NCBI RefSeq assembly: GCF_020741395.1
Contig: NZ_DYZA01000094.1
Span: 1 to 33,368 of the forward strand
Direction of reading: 5' to 3'
Origin: Mailhella massiliensis
Lineage (GTDB): Bacteria; Desulfobacterota; Desulfovibrionia; Desulfovibrionales; Desulfovibrionaceae
DNA length: 33,368 nt
The stretch's first letter is position 1; every line of letters starts with the position of its first letter. The notes beneath the pieces are model-generated. The model did no database searches and was not told where the DNA came from. It saw nothing but the letters and a program-made list of their open reading frames with translations. Below are positions 1 to 8,470 of the stretch, piece by piece. The position numbers and the translations under genes are program-made.

Positions 1-668
1 TTCATGTATTCCTGAATGTTCACGGGGAGAAAATGATATTGTGAATGTTGCTCCCGCAGATTTACGGAAAAGGAAATATAGGGAAGTGTTTTCAGCGTAT
101 CGGCAGTGACGGAAGCGGGAATGTCGTCAAGGTGGTCTCTGCCTACGGCGAGCAGAAAGGGGGCGCGAAAAAGAGGGATGAAGTCGAGATCATCGAAACG
201 GTTGGCCATGCCTATGAGACCGAAGTCGTTCTGTCCGTTCTTTATGCCGGAATGCAGAAGCGCCGGGTGGCTGCTGTTCAGCGAAACATGAACATTCGGC
301 CAGTCCCGGTGAAACTCCAGAAATGTCCGGGCAAACTCTTCAGAGTGGAACATGGGCCTGCCTCCGGCAATGTGCAGGCTTCCGGGCTGTTTTTTCTCCT
401 GCAAGGCTTCCTGCATGCCGGAAATGGTATCGAATATCCGCAAGGTCCATGTAAGAAGGTGCTTTCCTTCCTCGGTGAGCACCATGGAGTGCTTCATCCG
501 CAGGAAAAGGACGAGCCCCAGTTCTTTTTCCAGAAGCTGTATCTGGTAGGTCACGGCGCTTTGCGTGCGGTTCATCCGGCTTGCGGCCTCGGAAACGCTG
601 CCGCAGGTGGCGACATGGTAGAAGCCACGCAGCTGCTGCAGAAAATCTCCGGTGATTTCCGGTATCAT
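1..668 (-). CDS. LysR-family transcriptional regulator, C-terminus cut by window edge
   Basis: The reverse strand reads open from an ATG at 668 to the left edge, giving 222 residues with no stop. The N-terminus is a LysR winged helix-turn-helix (about residues 7-65): a run with SVSEAASRMNRTQSAVTYQI, then LLEKELGLVLF and a TEEGKHLL turn. A linker helix and the start of the periplasmic-binding-protein-like effector domain follow. Full members have about 300 residues, so roughly 80 are missing. AGGA lies about 10 bases before the start. The gene is divergent from the MFS transporter that begins at 1222, an arrangement in which LysR proteins often control the neighbour in response to its substrate. 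That control is inferred, and the ligand cannot be told from sequence. Confidence 0.9.
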   Translation of the reverse strand, partial: MIPEITGDFLQQLRGFYHVATCGSVSEAASRMNRTQSAVTYQIQLLEKELGLVLFLRMKHSMVLTEEGKHLLTWTLRIFDTISGMQEALQEKKQPGSLHIAGGRPMFHSEEFARTFLEFHRDWPNVHVSLNSSHPALLHSGIKNGQNDFGLIGMANRFDDLDFIPLFRAPFLLAVGRDHLDDIPASVTADTLKTLPYISFSVNLREQHSQYHFLPVNIQEYM

Positions 669-1221
669 GCTTCTGTTCCTTTTTTATATTTTATTAATTC
701 AATGTATTATATTGATTTTTTCAAGGAGCGCAAGGTCGGGTTCGTTATGCAATCGAAGGAACTGATGTTGCTATAAAAATAATTGCTTTGCCCTTCATGA
801 ACATTCGGCGGTAATCATGCAGCATAGTCGAATGGTTCCGTCATTCCGTCACGGATGCCGCCGGAGCGGCATATTCCCCTTTGCGAAGCGTGTATTTCGA
901 GCTTTTGCAGTCTCTCCAGAAGCATGATTTCTGCATCGGTCGGGGGGGGGGAAAATGGTCATGGCCTTGCGGGCAGCACGAATGTGCCGGGCCCTGCCAA
1001 GCCTTACGGACGCTGGATACAGGTTTTCAGGAAAATATCTCGATCACGCTCTGTCTCCCCCGGATGGCGGGCGGAGGAGCTTCCTCCTCCCCGGCTTGCA
1101 GCGTTGCAGGCAGAGTGAACTTACCATGAAGCATTGCTTTCTCTTCTTGCAGAAAAACAGACGCGGCAGAAAGCTCCGCGCTTCGCGGGACGGCTTTTTG
1201 CCCATACTACAGGATACGCCC
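669..1221. other. Intergenic spacer between divergent LysR and MFS genes
   Basis: No convincing gene is seen in these 553 bases. The LysR-proximal 60 bases are AT-rich and hold its candidate promoter. Further right are a perfect inverted repeat ATGCCGC-CGGA-GCGGCAT (855-872), a run of ten G (942-951) and a GGAGGA-GCT-TCCTCC hairpin (1073-1087). Open frames cross the poly-G region but have no recognisable domain or convincing ribosome site. The spacer should contain the LysR operator, but I cannot pin it down. It could also hold remnants of a decayed gene. Confidence 0.5.
706..733 (-). promoter_or_regulatory. Candidate sigma-70 promoter for the LysR gene
   Basis: On the reverse strand a perfect TATAAT (706-711) lies 16 bases downstream of TTGCGC (728-733), in a very AT-rich stretch. 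It would give a leader of about 30 bases before the ATG at 668. Only the -10 box is strong. Confidence 0.45.
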
Positions 1222-2436
1222 ATGAGAACTTTTTCTTCCCGATGGATACTCCCGTCATTGCTGGCATTGTACAGCCTGAATTTTATGGATCGTTCCGTGC
1301 TTGCCGTTGTCGGGGAAGCCATGAAGACGGACATGGGGTTTTCCGACGCACAGCTCGGGCTTCTCCACTCCGTCCTGCTCATTACCCTCATTTTTGTTGT
1401 TTTTCCGGGCGCGGTTTTCAATGACGTGTGGAAGAGAAAGAAATTCATCGCCCTGTGCGCCGTGCTGTGGAGCATGGCCATGGCGGGAACGGCCCTTGCC
1501 GGAAGCTTTCTCTGTCTTTGTCTTGCCCGTATTCTTGCCAGCGTCAACGAAGGCAGTACAGGTTCCGGCGGGACGGCCTGGCTTTCGCAGCATTATCCCG
1601 CAGAACGGCGCTCCAAGGTACTCGGCATCTTTCAAATGGGCGCGCCTCTGGGCATGGCCCTGGGAACGCTGCTCGGGGGCGCGGTGCTTTCACTCACGGG
1701 CAACTGGAGATGCAGCTTCTTTCTTTTCATCCTTCCGGCCCTTGTGCTTGCTTTTGTGGTGCTCCGCCTGCCGGACGCACAGGCCCCTGCCGGGAAGAAC
1801 TACTTTGAGGGGATACCCGTCCTTCTGCGGCGTCGCACGCTGATCATGACTGCGTGTGCGGGCGGATTTTTCTGCGTCCTTAAATATACCTGGCAGTCCT
1901 GGCTGCCGGTGCTCCTTATGCGTACCTATGAGGTGGAACCTGCAATGGCGGCTCTTCTGAGCGCCTGCTTCCTGCTGGCAGGCGCCTGCGGCCCCTTCCT
2001 CGGGGGGATGTTCGCCGATTTCTGGAGCAGGCGTTCCCCGAATGGCAGGGTCAGGGCGGGGGCTGCATGCATGTTGCTGATTTTATGCGTAAATCTTGTG
2101 TTTTACTATGCTGTGGGCAGATTGCCCCTTCCGGCTCTCTGTGCTTTGGGCATGGTGGACAGTATCATCCTCATGATGCCTATTCCCATCTATTTCAGCA
2201 TAGTGCAGGATGTGGTGGAAGACAGGTACCGCGGCGGCATCACGGGGCTGCTCGGCACCATGATGTTCCTTTTCGGCGGCGCATGGGGGCCGCTTCTCAC
2301 CGGCTTCCTTTCCGATGCGCTGGGCGGCGGAGGGCAGGGCCTTCTTTACGCCATGGCCGCCCTCCAGGTTTTTGCCCTGCTCGGCTGCCTTTGCTATGTT
2401 TTTGAACTGAGGACGTATCTGCGGGAAAAAATCTGA
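1222..2436 (+). CDS. Major facilitator superfamily transporter
   Basis: This is a 404-residue integral membrane protein with about twelve hydrophobic segments, the usual MFS size. The N-terminus (LYSLNFMDRSVLAVVGEAM) resembles MFS organic-anion or hexuronate-type carriers. A basic loop between TM2 and TM3 (DVWKRKKFI) matches the family motif-A region. The frame is open from 955, but I chose the ATG at 1222: AGGATACG sits just upstream, the first helix starts soon after, and the residues upstream look non-membranous. An internal ATG at 1126 is less likely. The gene is divergent from the LysR gene, its probable regulator. The substrate is unknown; a carboxylate or sugar acid is only a guess from family resemblance. 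Confidence 0.88.
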   Translation: MRTFSSRWILPSLLALYSLNFMDRSVLAVVGEAMKTDMGFSDAQLGLLHSVLLITLIFVVFPGAVFNDVWKRKKFIALCAVLWSMAMAGTALAGSFLCLCLARILASVNEGSTGSGGTAWLSQHYPAERRSKVLGIFQMGAPLGMALGTLLGGAVLSLTGNWRCSFFLFILPALVLAFVVLRLPDAQAPAGKNYFEGIPVLLRRRTLIMTACAGGFFCVLKYTWQSWLPVLLMRTYEVEPAMAALLSACFLLAGACGPFLGGMFADFWSRRSPNGRVRAGAACMLLILCVNLVFYYAVGRLPLPALCALGMVDSIILMMPIPIYFSIVQDVVEDRYRGGITGLLGTMMFLFGGAWGPLLTGFLSDALGGGGQGLLYAMAALQVFALLGCLCYVFELRTYLREKI

Positions 2437-2490
2437 GAAAGGATGTTTGATTTCCGACGGGAAAAGCGGTCGGCCGCACAGACGGCAATA

Positions 2491-2522
2491 AAAGGGAGAG
2501 CCCCGTACGGGGCTCTCCCTTT
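2491..2522. terminator. Bidirectional intrinsic terminator
   Basis: A perfect 32-base palindrome: AAAGGGAGAGCCCC, centre GTAC, then its exact complement. It lies between the convergent MFS gene and the UPF0210 gene. On the reverse strand it continues into TTTTATT, a good U-tract; on the forward strand the tail is weaker (TTTGTCTC). It probably serves both genes. Confidence 0.85.
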
Positions 2523-2551
2523 GTCTCGGAGCTGACGCCGCAACACGCGGC

Positions 2552-3922
2552 CTAGTTCTTCAGGCTGTGGATGGGCGCGGGGATACGGCCGCCCAGGTTG
2601 ATGAAGGCCGAGGCGTCGCCCTTGTTCAGGGGGATGATCTTGGCCTGGCCGAGAAGGCCTCCGAAAATGGCGGTTTCGCCCACGTCCTTGCCGGGCACGG
2701 GGATGACGCGCACGGCCGTGGTCTTGGTGTTGATCATGCCTATGGCCATTTCATCGGCGATGAGGCCGGAAATGGTGGTGGCCGGAGTGTCGCCGGGAAT
2801 GGCGATCATGTCGAGGCCCACGGAACAGACGCTGGTCATGGCTTCCAGCTTTTCCATGGTCAGCGCGCCGGAGTTGGCGGCGGCTTCGATGCTGGAGTCT
2901 TCGGAGACGGGGATGAAGGCCCCGGAGAGGCCGCCCACATGGGAGGAGGCGAACACGCCGCCCTTTTTCACCGCGTCGTTGAGCATGGCGAGGACGGCGG
3001 TGGAGCCGGGCGCACCGATGGAGGAAAGGCCCACGCTCTGGAAGATTTCGCCGACGGAATCGCCCACGGCGGGGGTGGGGGCGAGGGAAAGGTCGGCCAC
3101 GCCGAAGGGCAGGTTCAGGCGGTCCGCCACTTCCTTGCCGATGAGTTCGCCCACGCGGGTCACCTTGTAGGCCGTGGACTTGATGACTTCGGCCACGTCG
3201 CTCAGGGTGAGGTGTTCGTGCGTGTCCTTGGCGCGGTCAATGGCCTTTTTCACCACGCCGGGGCCGGAAACGCCCACGTTGATGACTACGTCCGGTTCGC
3301 CTATGCCGAGGTAGGCCCCGGCCATGAAGGGCACGTCCTGCGGGATGTTGGCGAATACCACGAGTTTTGCGCAGCCTATGCCGTCGCGTTCCTTCGTGGC
3401 GTCGGCCACTTTGAGGATCTGGCGGCCCATGAGGGCCACGGCGTCCATGTTGATGCCCGCCTTGGAGGAGGCCACGTTGATGGAGGAGCATACGCGGTCG
3501 GTGGTGGCGAGGGCTTCGGGCAGGGCGTCGATGAGGGCGCGGTCGCCAGGAGTCATGCCCTTTTCCACCAGCGCGCCGAAACCGCCGAGAAAGTCCACGC
3601 CGGCTTCCTTGGCCGCTTCGTCGAGCATCTGGCAGGCGCGCACCATCTGTTCGGCATTGAAGCCCGCGCCCACCACGGCCATGGGGCTGATGCTGATGCG
3701 CTTGTTCACCACGGGGATGCCGTAGCGCGCTCCCACTTCGTTGCAGGTTTCCACCAGGCGGGCGGCGTATTTGGCGATCTTGGCGCGCACTTTGTAGGAA
3801 AATACATCAAAATCGTGGCTGACGCAGTCGAAAAGGCTGATGCCGAGGGTGACGGTACGAACATCGAGATGTTCGTTGCGGAGCATATTGATAGTGCTGA
3901 GCACTTCGCGTTCAGTAAGCAT
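2552..3922 (-). CDS. PFL family protein (UPF0210/DUF711)
   Basis: The 456-residue product matches the UPF0210 family at full length. Recognisable stretches are MLTEREVLSTINMLRNEHLD at the N-terminus, ISISPMAVVGAGF, a Gly-rich DFLGGFGALVEKG and an INVGVSGPGVV segment. Family members are soluble and related in fold to the pyruvate formate-lyase/ribonucleotide reductase barrel, but no enzymatic activity is established that I can cite. It lies 20 bases behind an ACT-domain gene, a pairing common for this family, so amino-acid-linked control of an unknown activity is a reasonable inference. The ribosome site is weak (CAGGT). A 459-codon open frame on the opposite strand is a compositional shadow. 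Confidence 0.92.
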   Translation of the reverse strand: MLTEREVLSTINMLRNEHLDVRTVTLGISLFDCVSHDFDVFSYKVRAKIAKYAARLVETCNEVGARYGIPVVNKRISISPMAVVGAGFNAEQMVRACQMLDEAAKEAGVDFLGGFGALVEKGMTPGDRALIDALPEALATTDRVCSSINVASSKAGINMDAVALMGRQILKVADATKERDGIGCAKLVVFANIPQDVPFMAGAYLGIGEPDVVINVGVSGPGVVKKAIDRAKDTHEHLTLSDVAEVIKSTAYKVTRVGELIGKEVADRLNLPFGVADLSLAPTPAVGDSVGEIFQSVGLSSIGAPGSTAVLAMLNDAVKKGGVFASSHVGGLSGAFIPVSEDSSIEAAANSGALTMEKLEAMTSVCSVGLDMIAIPGDTPATTISGLIADEMAIGMINTKTTAVRVIPVPGKDVGETAIFGGLLGQAKIIPLNKGDASAFINLGGRIPAPIHSLKN

Positions 3923-3942
3923 GGGCAGACCTGTGATGCGGG

Positions 3943-4506
3943 TTAGACGATGGGTACGCGGTGTATGGCTTCAAAAATGTCCTGATGCTGGATGCTGATG
4001 GACAGCCCTGCGTTGCGGGCCTTGGCCTGGAGCATCTGGCGGAACGCGTTGCGATTGATGGAGAGGGGAAGCGCCACTTCAAAGACAAGCACACATTCGT
4101 CGCTGTCTTCGCTTACGCTGATAGCCTTGAGGTTTTCAATGTTCACTTTCTGTTCTGCGAATATGCCGGAAATCATGGCGATGATTTCCGGTTGGTCGGA
4201 GCCGTTCACCGTGACTACGAAGGGTTCCGTTTCCTCCGAGCTTGAGAATGTATCCGTTTCAAAGGTGCGTGCGGAAACGGTGAGATCCATGTTGCGGGAT
4301 TCAAGGTTGAGGCTCACCACGCGCTGTATGTCTTCTTCATTCACGCCTTCAGGGGCGGAGACGATGAAGATGGAGGCAAACTGGCCTTTCAGGATGGTCT
4401 GGCTCAGTTCTTCGATGTTGCATTTTTCCTTGGACAGGGCGCTGGAGATAGCGTAGACCACGCCCGGACAGTCGCGCCCGATGACAGAAATGACAATATG
4501 GTTCAC
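3943..4506 (-). CDS. Two-ACT-domain protein (GcvR-like)
   Basis: I start this at the GTG at 4506, giving 187 residues. GAGG lies 8 bases upstream, and the protein then begins directly with the first ACT strand (VNHIVISVIGRDCPGVV). The frame is open further up to 4653, but those 49 residues are unlike the family. There are two ACT domains: about residues 1-75 (GRDCPGVVYAISSALSKEKC) and 90-175 (GSDQPEIIAMISGIFAEQKV). Such tandem-ACT proteins bind amino acids and usually regulate, as in GcvR. It precedes and is probably co-transcribed with the UPF0210 gene, and is likely its regulatory partner. The ligand is unknown. Confidence 0.88.
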   Translation of the reverse strand: MNHIVISVIGRDCPGVVYAISSALSKEKCNIEELSQTILKGQFASIFIVSAPEGVNEEDIQRVVSLNLESRNMDLTVSARTFETDTFSSSEETEPFVVTVNGSDQPEIIAMISGIFAEQKVNIENLKAISVSEDSDECVLVFEVALPLSINRNAFRQMLQAKARNAGLSISIQHQDIFEAIHRVPIV

Positions 4507-4584
4507 GGTCGCCTCGAGAGAAAGAGGGTTGTGCCGCCCCGCGCCGGAAGCGGCGAACAAGGCGTAATCGTGGGAAATGCGGAA

Positions 4585-4614
4585 AGGATAGACGGGAAGT
4601 GCAAGAGGCGTCAA
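4585..4614 (-). promoter_or_regulatory. Candidate promoter for the ACT-UPF0210 pair
   Basis: Reverse strand: TTGACG (4609-4614), 18-base spacer, TATCCT (4585-4590), about 80 bases before the GTG start at 4506. Prediction from sequence only. Confidence 0.45.
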
Positions 4615-4640
4615 GCGCTCTTTGCCTTCTTTCTTCTTGT

Positions 4641-4673
4641 CCAAAAAGGTCAAAGGGAGGGACCTGCGGTCCC
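4641..4673 (-). terminator. Possible terminator after the thermonuclease-like gene
   Basis: Reverse strand hairpin GGGACC-GCA-GGTCCC (4659-4673), followed by a T-rich but interrupted tail (TCCCTTTGACCTTTTT). The stem is short and the first U-run imperfect. Position, 44 bases after the stop of the gene at 4717, supports the call. Confidence 0.4.
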
Positions 4674-4716
4674 GGATACGGATTTGCCCTACCTTCTTTT
4701 TAAATGGCTGCGATTC

Positions 4717-5406
4717 TCAGCGTCTGGGGTGGGAACGCCGCCATTGCCAGGGAGGCGTGGGGGAAGGGTCTTTCCACAGGCCTATCTTCTGCTTCTGTGC
4801 CATGGCTTCTTCCAGTTTCCAGGTATTGCAGAAATCGCTGGTGCAGAAATAATCGTATACCCACGCCATGCCTGCCTGCACCTGGCGCTGATTGATGGAA
4901 AGCTCATCGATGCCGTCTTTGTCGCTGAGGTAGACAACCGCCACGGAGCGCTGATAATTGTCCAGATACATGGTCTTCAGGCGCAGATTCCTGCCCTTCA
5001 TGAGGCTCTGAAGATGCTCGCGGGATTCTCTGCCGAAGCGCTGATTGCTTTCCGGCGCGTCTATGCCGTAGAGGCGCACGCGGACTTTGCGGTTGTTTTC
5101 GTCTTTGAGCTCGAAACTGTCGCCGTCGGATGCGCGGGAGAGGCGATAGGTTTTCCCGTCGGCCACGGAGGATGCCCGGGAGGTATCTTCAGCGCGTTGT
5201 TTCGTTTCCTTCCCCTGAGCGGAAGGAGAGGTCTTTACAGGGGCTTCCTTGCGTTGCGCGACGGGCGCCTGGCCGGCGGGGGCGGGCCGGTTCATGTTCC
5301 CCACATAGGCGGCCGCCATGAGGAGCGCACATAATATGGCAAGCTCCAGGCTGTAAAGTCCAGGTTTCCTGCTTTTGCGTGAGAAGATTTTTTTGCGTTT
5401 TTTCAT
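4717..5406 (-). CDS. Membrane-anchored thermonuclease (SNase)-like protein
   Basis: 229 residues. A basic N-terminus and one hydrophobic helix (about 18-35) suggest an inner-membrane anchor with the rest outside the cytoplasm. A low-complexity linker runs from 40 to 85. An SNase domain follows: DGDSFEL (Asp94, Asp96), RLYGIDAPES (Arg111, Asp116, Glu119) and DNYQR (Arg153). These align with the calcium and catalytic residues of staphylococcal nuclease with the same Arg-to-Asp spacing, so the domain should be active on nucleic acid. A tail rich in Trp, Pro and Arg ends the protein. It begins 9 bases after the dxs stop and is probably the last gene of that operon. Its physiological role is unknown. 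Confidence 0.88.
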   Translation of the reverse strand: MKKRKKIFSRKSRKPGLYSLELAILCALLMAAAYVGNMNRPAPAGQAPVAQRKEAPVKTSPSAQGKETKQRAEDTSRASSVADGKTYRLSRASDGDSFELKDENNRKVRVRLYGIDAPESNQRFGRESREHLQSLMKGRNLRLKTMYLDNYQRSVAVVYLSDKDGIDELSINQRQVQAGMAWVYDYFCTSDFCNTWKLEEAMAQKQKIGLWKDPSPTPPWQWRRSHPRR

Positions 5407-5415
5407 CGTGCCGGC

Positions 5416-7353
5416 TCAAGAGAGGGGGAGAAGAAGTTCTTCCAGAGCCGCGAGTATACCCTGCACATTGAGGCCCACGTCGGCGCGCAGGCGGCGCAGC
5501 GGGCCGTGGGGGAGGAAACGGTCCGGCAGGCCCAGGCGGCGTATTTTGAGTTTGCCGAGTGCGTCGTGATCGGCCAGGAGCTCCAGCACGGCGGAGGAAA
5601 AACCGCCCAGAAGACTGTTTTCCTCCACAAGGAGCAGGGCGTCGTTTTCCCCGGCCAGAGCGAGAATCTGTTCTTCCGGCAGAGGCTTGACCCAGCATGC
5701 GTCGAACACGGAGGCCAGGTTGCCGGTCTTTTCCGCCGCAAGCAGGGCGGCCTCCGCACAGGGGACGGCCCTCTGTCCTGCGGCGATGATGCACACACGC
5801 GTATTGCCGCGCAGAAGAAGCTCCCCTCTGCCGGGCGGGGGATAGCCCGGACCGGTCTGCTCCAGCCTGTCTGCCAGGGCGTAGCGCGAGGGGTCGAGCT
5901 TTCTTCCCGAGCCTCGCGGGTAACGGAGGGCCACGGGGCTTTGCATGGATACGGCGAGAGCGAGGGCCCCGCTCAGGGAATTTTCATCGCGCGGGGCGGC
6001 AAGGGAAAGATTGGGCACGCTGCGCAGCCACGAAAGGTCGAAGGCCCCGTGATGGGTAGGGCCGTCTTCTCCCACGAGGCCGGCCCTGTCCAGGCAGAGA
6101 GTCACGGGCAGATTCTGCAGGCAGACGTCGTGTATGATCTGGTCGTAGGCGCGCTGCATGAAGGTGGAGTAAATGGCCACTACGGGGTGAAAGCCCCGAG
6201 AGGCGAGGCCTGCGGCAAAGGTGACGGCGTGCTCCTCGCATATCCCTACATCCGCAAAGCGCTCCGGGAATCGCTCATGAAATCCTTGAAGGCCCGTTCC
6301 GTCGGGCATGGCGGCGGTGATGGCGAAAAGATGGGGATCTTTTGCCGCGAGGCGGCAGAGGGCGTCGCCGAAAGCCTGGCTGAAGCCGGGGCCGGAGGGC
6401 TTCCAGCCGCTGGGCTGCGGGGGAGTCCCTATCTCATCGGGCACGGAGGCGGAAATACCGTGGAAGTGGGCGGGGTCGTGTTCCGCCGGGGAATAACCCT
6501 TGCCCTTGCGCGTGCGAATGTGCAGAAGTACGGGCATGTCCAGCTCCTTGGCCGCCTGAAGATGCTTTTCCAGCTGAAGGATATCGTGCCCGTTGATGGG
6601 GCCTATGTAGTTGAACTGGAAGGCCTCGAACAGTACTCCCGGAGTGAAGAAGGACTTGAAGCTGAGCTCGCCCTTTTTGATGATATCCACGATGCTTTCG
6701 CCCTTGGGCAGGCGGGAGAGCACGCGCGCCACATGCTGCTTGATGTGCATCACCGTGCTGTGGGAAAGGTTGCGGCTGAGAAAACGGGAAAGGGCGCCGG
6801 TATTTTCGGAAATGGACATTTTGTTGTCGTTCAGGATGACGATGAGCCTCTTGCCCATGCCGCCCGCCTGATTCAGGGCTTCCAGAGCCATGCCTCCCGA
6901 GAGCGCGCCGTCGCCTATGACGGCCACCACATGTTCCTTCCCTCCCCTGAGATCCCGCGCCGTGGCCATGCCGAGGGCTGCGGAAATGGAGGTGGAGGCG
7001 TGGCCCACGCCGAAATAGTCGTAAGGGCTTTCCTGCCGGTTGGGAAAACCGGAAATGCCGCCGTAGCGGCGCAGGGTGTCGAAGCGCTCCGCGCGGCCGG
7101 TGAGCAGCTTCCACGGGTAGCTCTGATGCCCCACATCCCACACAATGGGGTCGCGGGAGGCGTCGAAGCAGGAGAGCAGGGCTATGGTCAGTTCCACCAC
7201 CCCGAGGGAAGGGGCCAGATGTCCGCCGTTTTGGGTGACTACGCGGATGATGGTGTCGCGCAGTTCCTGCGCCAGCGCCAGCTTGAGCGAAAGGGAGAGC
7301 CCGGGAATATCCTCGGGAAGGTGCAGGCTGGAGAGCAGGGGCGTATCGTTCAT
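5416..7353 (-). CDS. dxs: 1-deoxy-D-xylulose-5-phosphate synthase
   Basis: 645 residues. It condenses pyruvate and glyceraldehyde 3-phosphate into DXP with thiamine diphosphate, the first step of the MEP isoprenoid pathway. Visible features are the active-site His in DVGHQSYPWK (His76), the ThDP/Mg motif GDGALSGGMALEALN (from 147), the catalytic Glu in DVGICEEHAVTFAAG, and DRAGLVGEDGPTHHGAFDL of the pyrimidine domain. The C-terminal transketolase domain is complete. The frame is open to 7422, but the ATG at 7353 has AAGAG upstream and gives normal family length. It starts 16 bases after ispA, so both likely share the promoter near 8350-8379. Confidence 0.97.
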   Translation of the reverse strand: MNDTPLLSSLHLPEDIPGLSLSLKLALAQELRDTIIRVVTQNGGHLAPSLGVVELTIALLSCFDASRDPIVWDVGHQSYPWKLLTGRAERFDTLRRYGGISGFPNRQESPYDYFGVGHASTSISAALGMATARDLRGGKEHVVAVIGDGALSGGMALEALNQAGGMGKRLIVILNDNKMSISENTGALSRFLSRNLSHSTVMHIKQHVARVLSRLPKGESIVDIIKKGELSFKSFFTPGVLFEAFQFNYIGPINGHDILQLEKHLQAAKELDMPVLLHIRTRKGKGYSPAEHDPAHFHGISASVPDEIGTPPQPSGWKPSGPGFSQAFGDALCRLAAKDPHLFAITAAMPDGTGLQGFHERFPERFADVGICEEHAVTFAAGLASRGFHPVVAIYSTFMQRAYDQIIHDVCLQNLPVTLCLDRAGLVGEDGPTHHGAFDLSWLRSVPNLSLAAPRDENSLSGALALAVSMQSPVALRYPRGSGRKLDPSRYALADRLEQTGPGYPPPGRGELLLRGNTRVCIIAAGQRAVPCAEAALLAAEKTGNLASVFDACWVKPLPEEQILALAGENDALLLVEENSLLGGFSSAVLELLADHDALGKLKIRRLGLPDRFLPHGPLRRLRADVGLNVQGILAALEELLLPLS

Positions 7354-7369
7354 GGGAACTCTTGGCGGA

Positions 7370-8251
7370 CTAATGGGTACGGTTGACAAGCTTTCTTGAA
7401 ATGTCGCGGAGGAAGTCGGCATCGGGCCCGGAAAAGACGCCCGTTATGGCCGCTTCTGCGGCGGCGCAGTGCTGTTTCGCCCTTTCTCTCGCGTTTTCCA
7501 GTCCGAGGAGGGCGGGCCAGGTGGCCTTGGCGCTTTTTTCATCGTGCCGCACTTCCTTGCCTACCGTGGCTTCGTCTCCCACAACATCGAGTATATCATC
7601 GGTTATCTGAAACGCAATGCCCAGTTCGCTGCCGTAACGGCGCGCGGCCTCCCGCTTTTCCGGGTCGGCCCCGGCAAGCAGGGCGCCGCATTCGCAGGCA
7701 TTGAACAAAAGCGCGCCGGTTTTTTTTTCGTTGAGCACTCGCAGTTCTTCCAAGGAAAGGTGTTTTCCCTCCCCGAGAAGATCCAGCATCTGCCCTCCCG
7801 CCATGCCCGCGGCCCCGGCGGCGTCCGCCGTGAGACGCATGGCTTCCAGAAGAAGGGATGCCGGGACGGAAGCCTGCGCCATGTGGCTGAAGGCGTTGGT
7901 GAGCAGAGCGTCGCCCGCGAGGATTGCGGTAGCTTCATCGAAAGCCTTGTGGCAGGTGGGGCAACCGCGGCGCAGATCGTCGTCGTCCATGGCGGGCAGG
8001 TCGTCGTGGATGAGCGAATAGGTATGGATCATCTCCAGGCCGGCGGCAAAAGGCAGGATTGCGCTTGTGAGCTCTTCGGCCCGGGGGCCTGCACATGCCC
8101 GTGCTACGGAAAGGCAGAGCACGGGGCGCAGACGTTTGCCCCCGGCCAGCAGGCTGTAGCGCATGGCCTCGGAGAGGCGATGCGGAATATCTTCGGCAAG
8201 GAAGGCGGAGGAAAGGTATTGTTCTACTCGGCTGCGAAGGTCTGCGGGCAT
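7370..8251 (-). CDS. ispA: Polyprenyl (farnesyl) diphosphate synthase
   Basis: 293 residues, a class I trans-prenyltransferase that makes C15 (possibly C20) diphosphate from IPP and DMAPP. The first aspartate-rich motif is DDLPAMDDDDLRRG (from Asp83), with the two-residue insertion typical of short-chain bacterial enzymes. The second is QITDDILDVVGD. The IPP-binding GGKRLRP is at 38-44. It lies upstream of dxs, matching the widespread xseB-ispA-dxs order. A stretch of nine A lies in the codons for NEKKT (7720-7728 on the plus strand as T), a possible slippage site. AGGGGGA precedes the ATG. Confidence 0.95.
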   Translation of the reverse strand: MPADLRSRVEQYLSSAFLAEDIPHRLSEAMRYSLLAGGKRLRPVLCLSVARACAGPRAEELTSAILPFAAGLEMIHTYSLIHDDLPAMDDDDLRRGCPTCHKAFDEATAILAGDALLTNAFSHMAQASVPASLLLEAMRLTADAAGAAGMAGGQMLDLLGEGKHLSLEELRVLNEKKTGALLFNACECGALLAGADPEKREAARRYGSELGIAFQITDDILDVVGDEATVGKEVRHDEKSAKATWPALLGLENARERAKQHCAAAEAAITGVFSGPDADFLRDISRKLVNRTH

Positions 8252-8349
8252 ATATCCCCCTGGGATGCCTCCCCCTGGGGGAGGATGGAGAAGCCGGAAG
8301 GCTCGTGCGGAGACAGCGCACGGCGTTGTCGGTGAATTGCGGTTCTTTT

Positions 8350-8379
8350 TTTATACGCATCCTTGGAAAAGATACGCAA
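8350..8379 (-). promoter_or_regulatory. Candidate promoter for ispA-dxs
   Basis: Reverse strand: TTGCGT (8374-8379), 18-base spacer, TATAAA (8350-8355) in the 219-base gap between xseB and ispA. It would give a leader of about 90 bases and make ispA-dxs partly independent of xseA-xseB. Confidence 0.45.
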
Positions 8380-8470
8380 GAAGGCTTCTGTGCGCAAGCC
8401 GGTGAAGCTTGAACGATACGTTTTTCCTGAGAGTGTCTTGCCTGTGAAGCGGAGTCAGAGGGGTATTGCG

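Noticed and set aside
45..776. 243-codon plus-strand open frame at the left edge
   Set aside because: It is antisense to the LysR gene, whose helix-turn-helix is clear on the reverse strand.
855..1129. Small genes in the LysR-MFS spacer
   Set aside because: Two overlapping frames cross the G-run, but neither has a recognisable domain or a credible ribosome site.
2567..3946. 459-codon open frame on the plus strand, antisense to the UPF0210 gene
   Set aside because: Its product is low-complexity, rich in Gly, His and Ala, with no domain. It follows from the GC-rich third positions of the real gene on the other strand.
5506..7386. 626-codon open frame antisense to dxs
   Set aside because: The reverse strand carries an unmistakable complete dxs; the plus-strand product has no recognisable motif.
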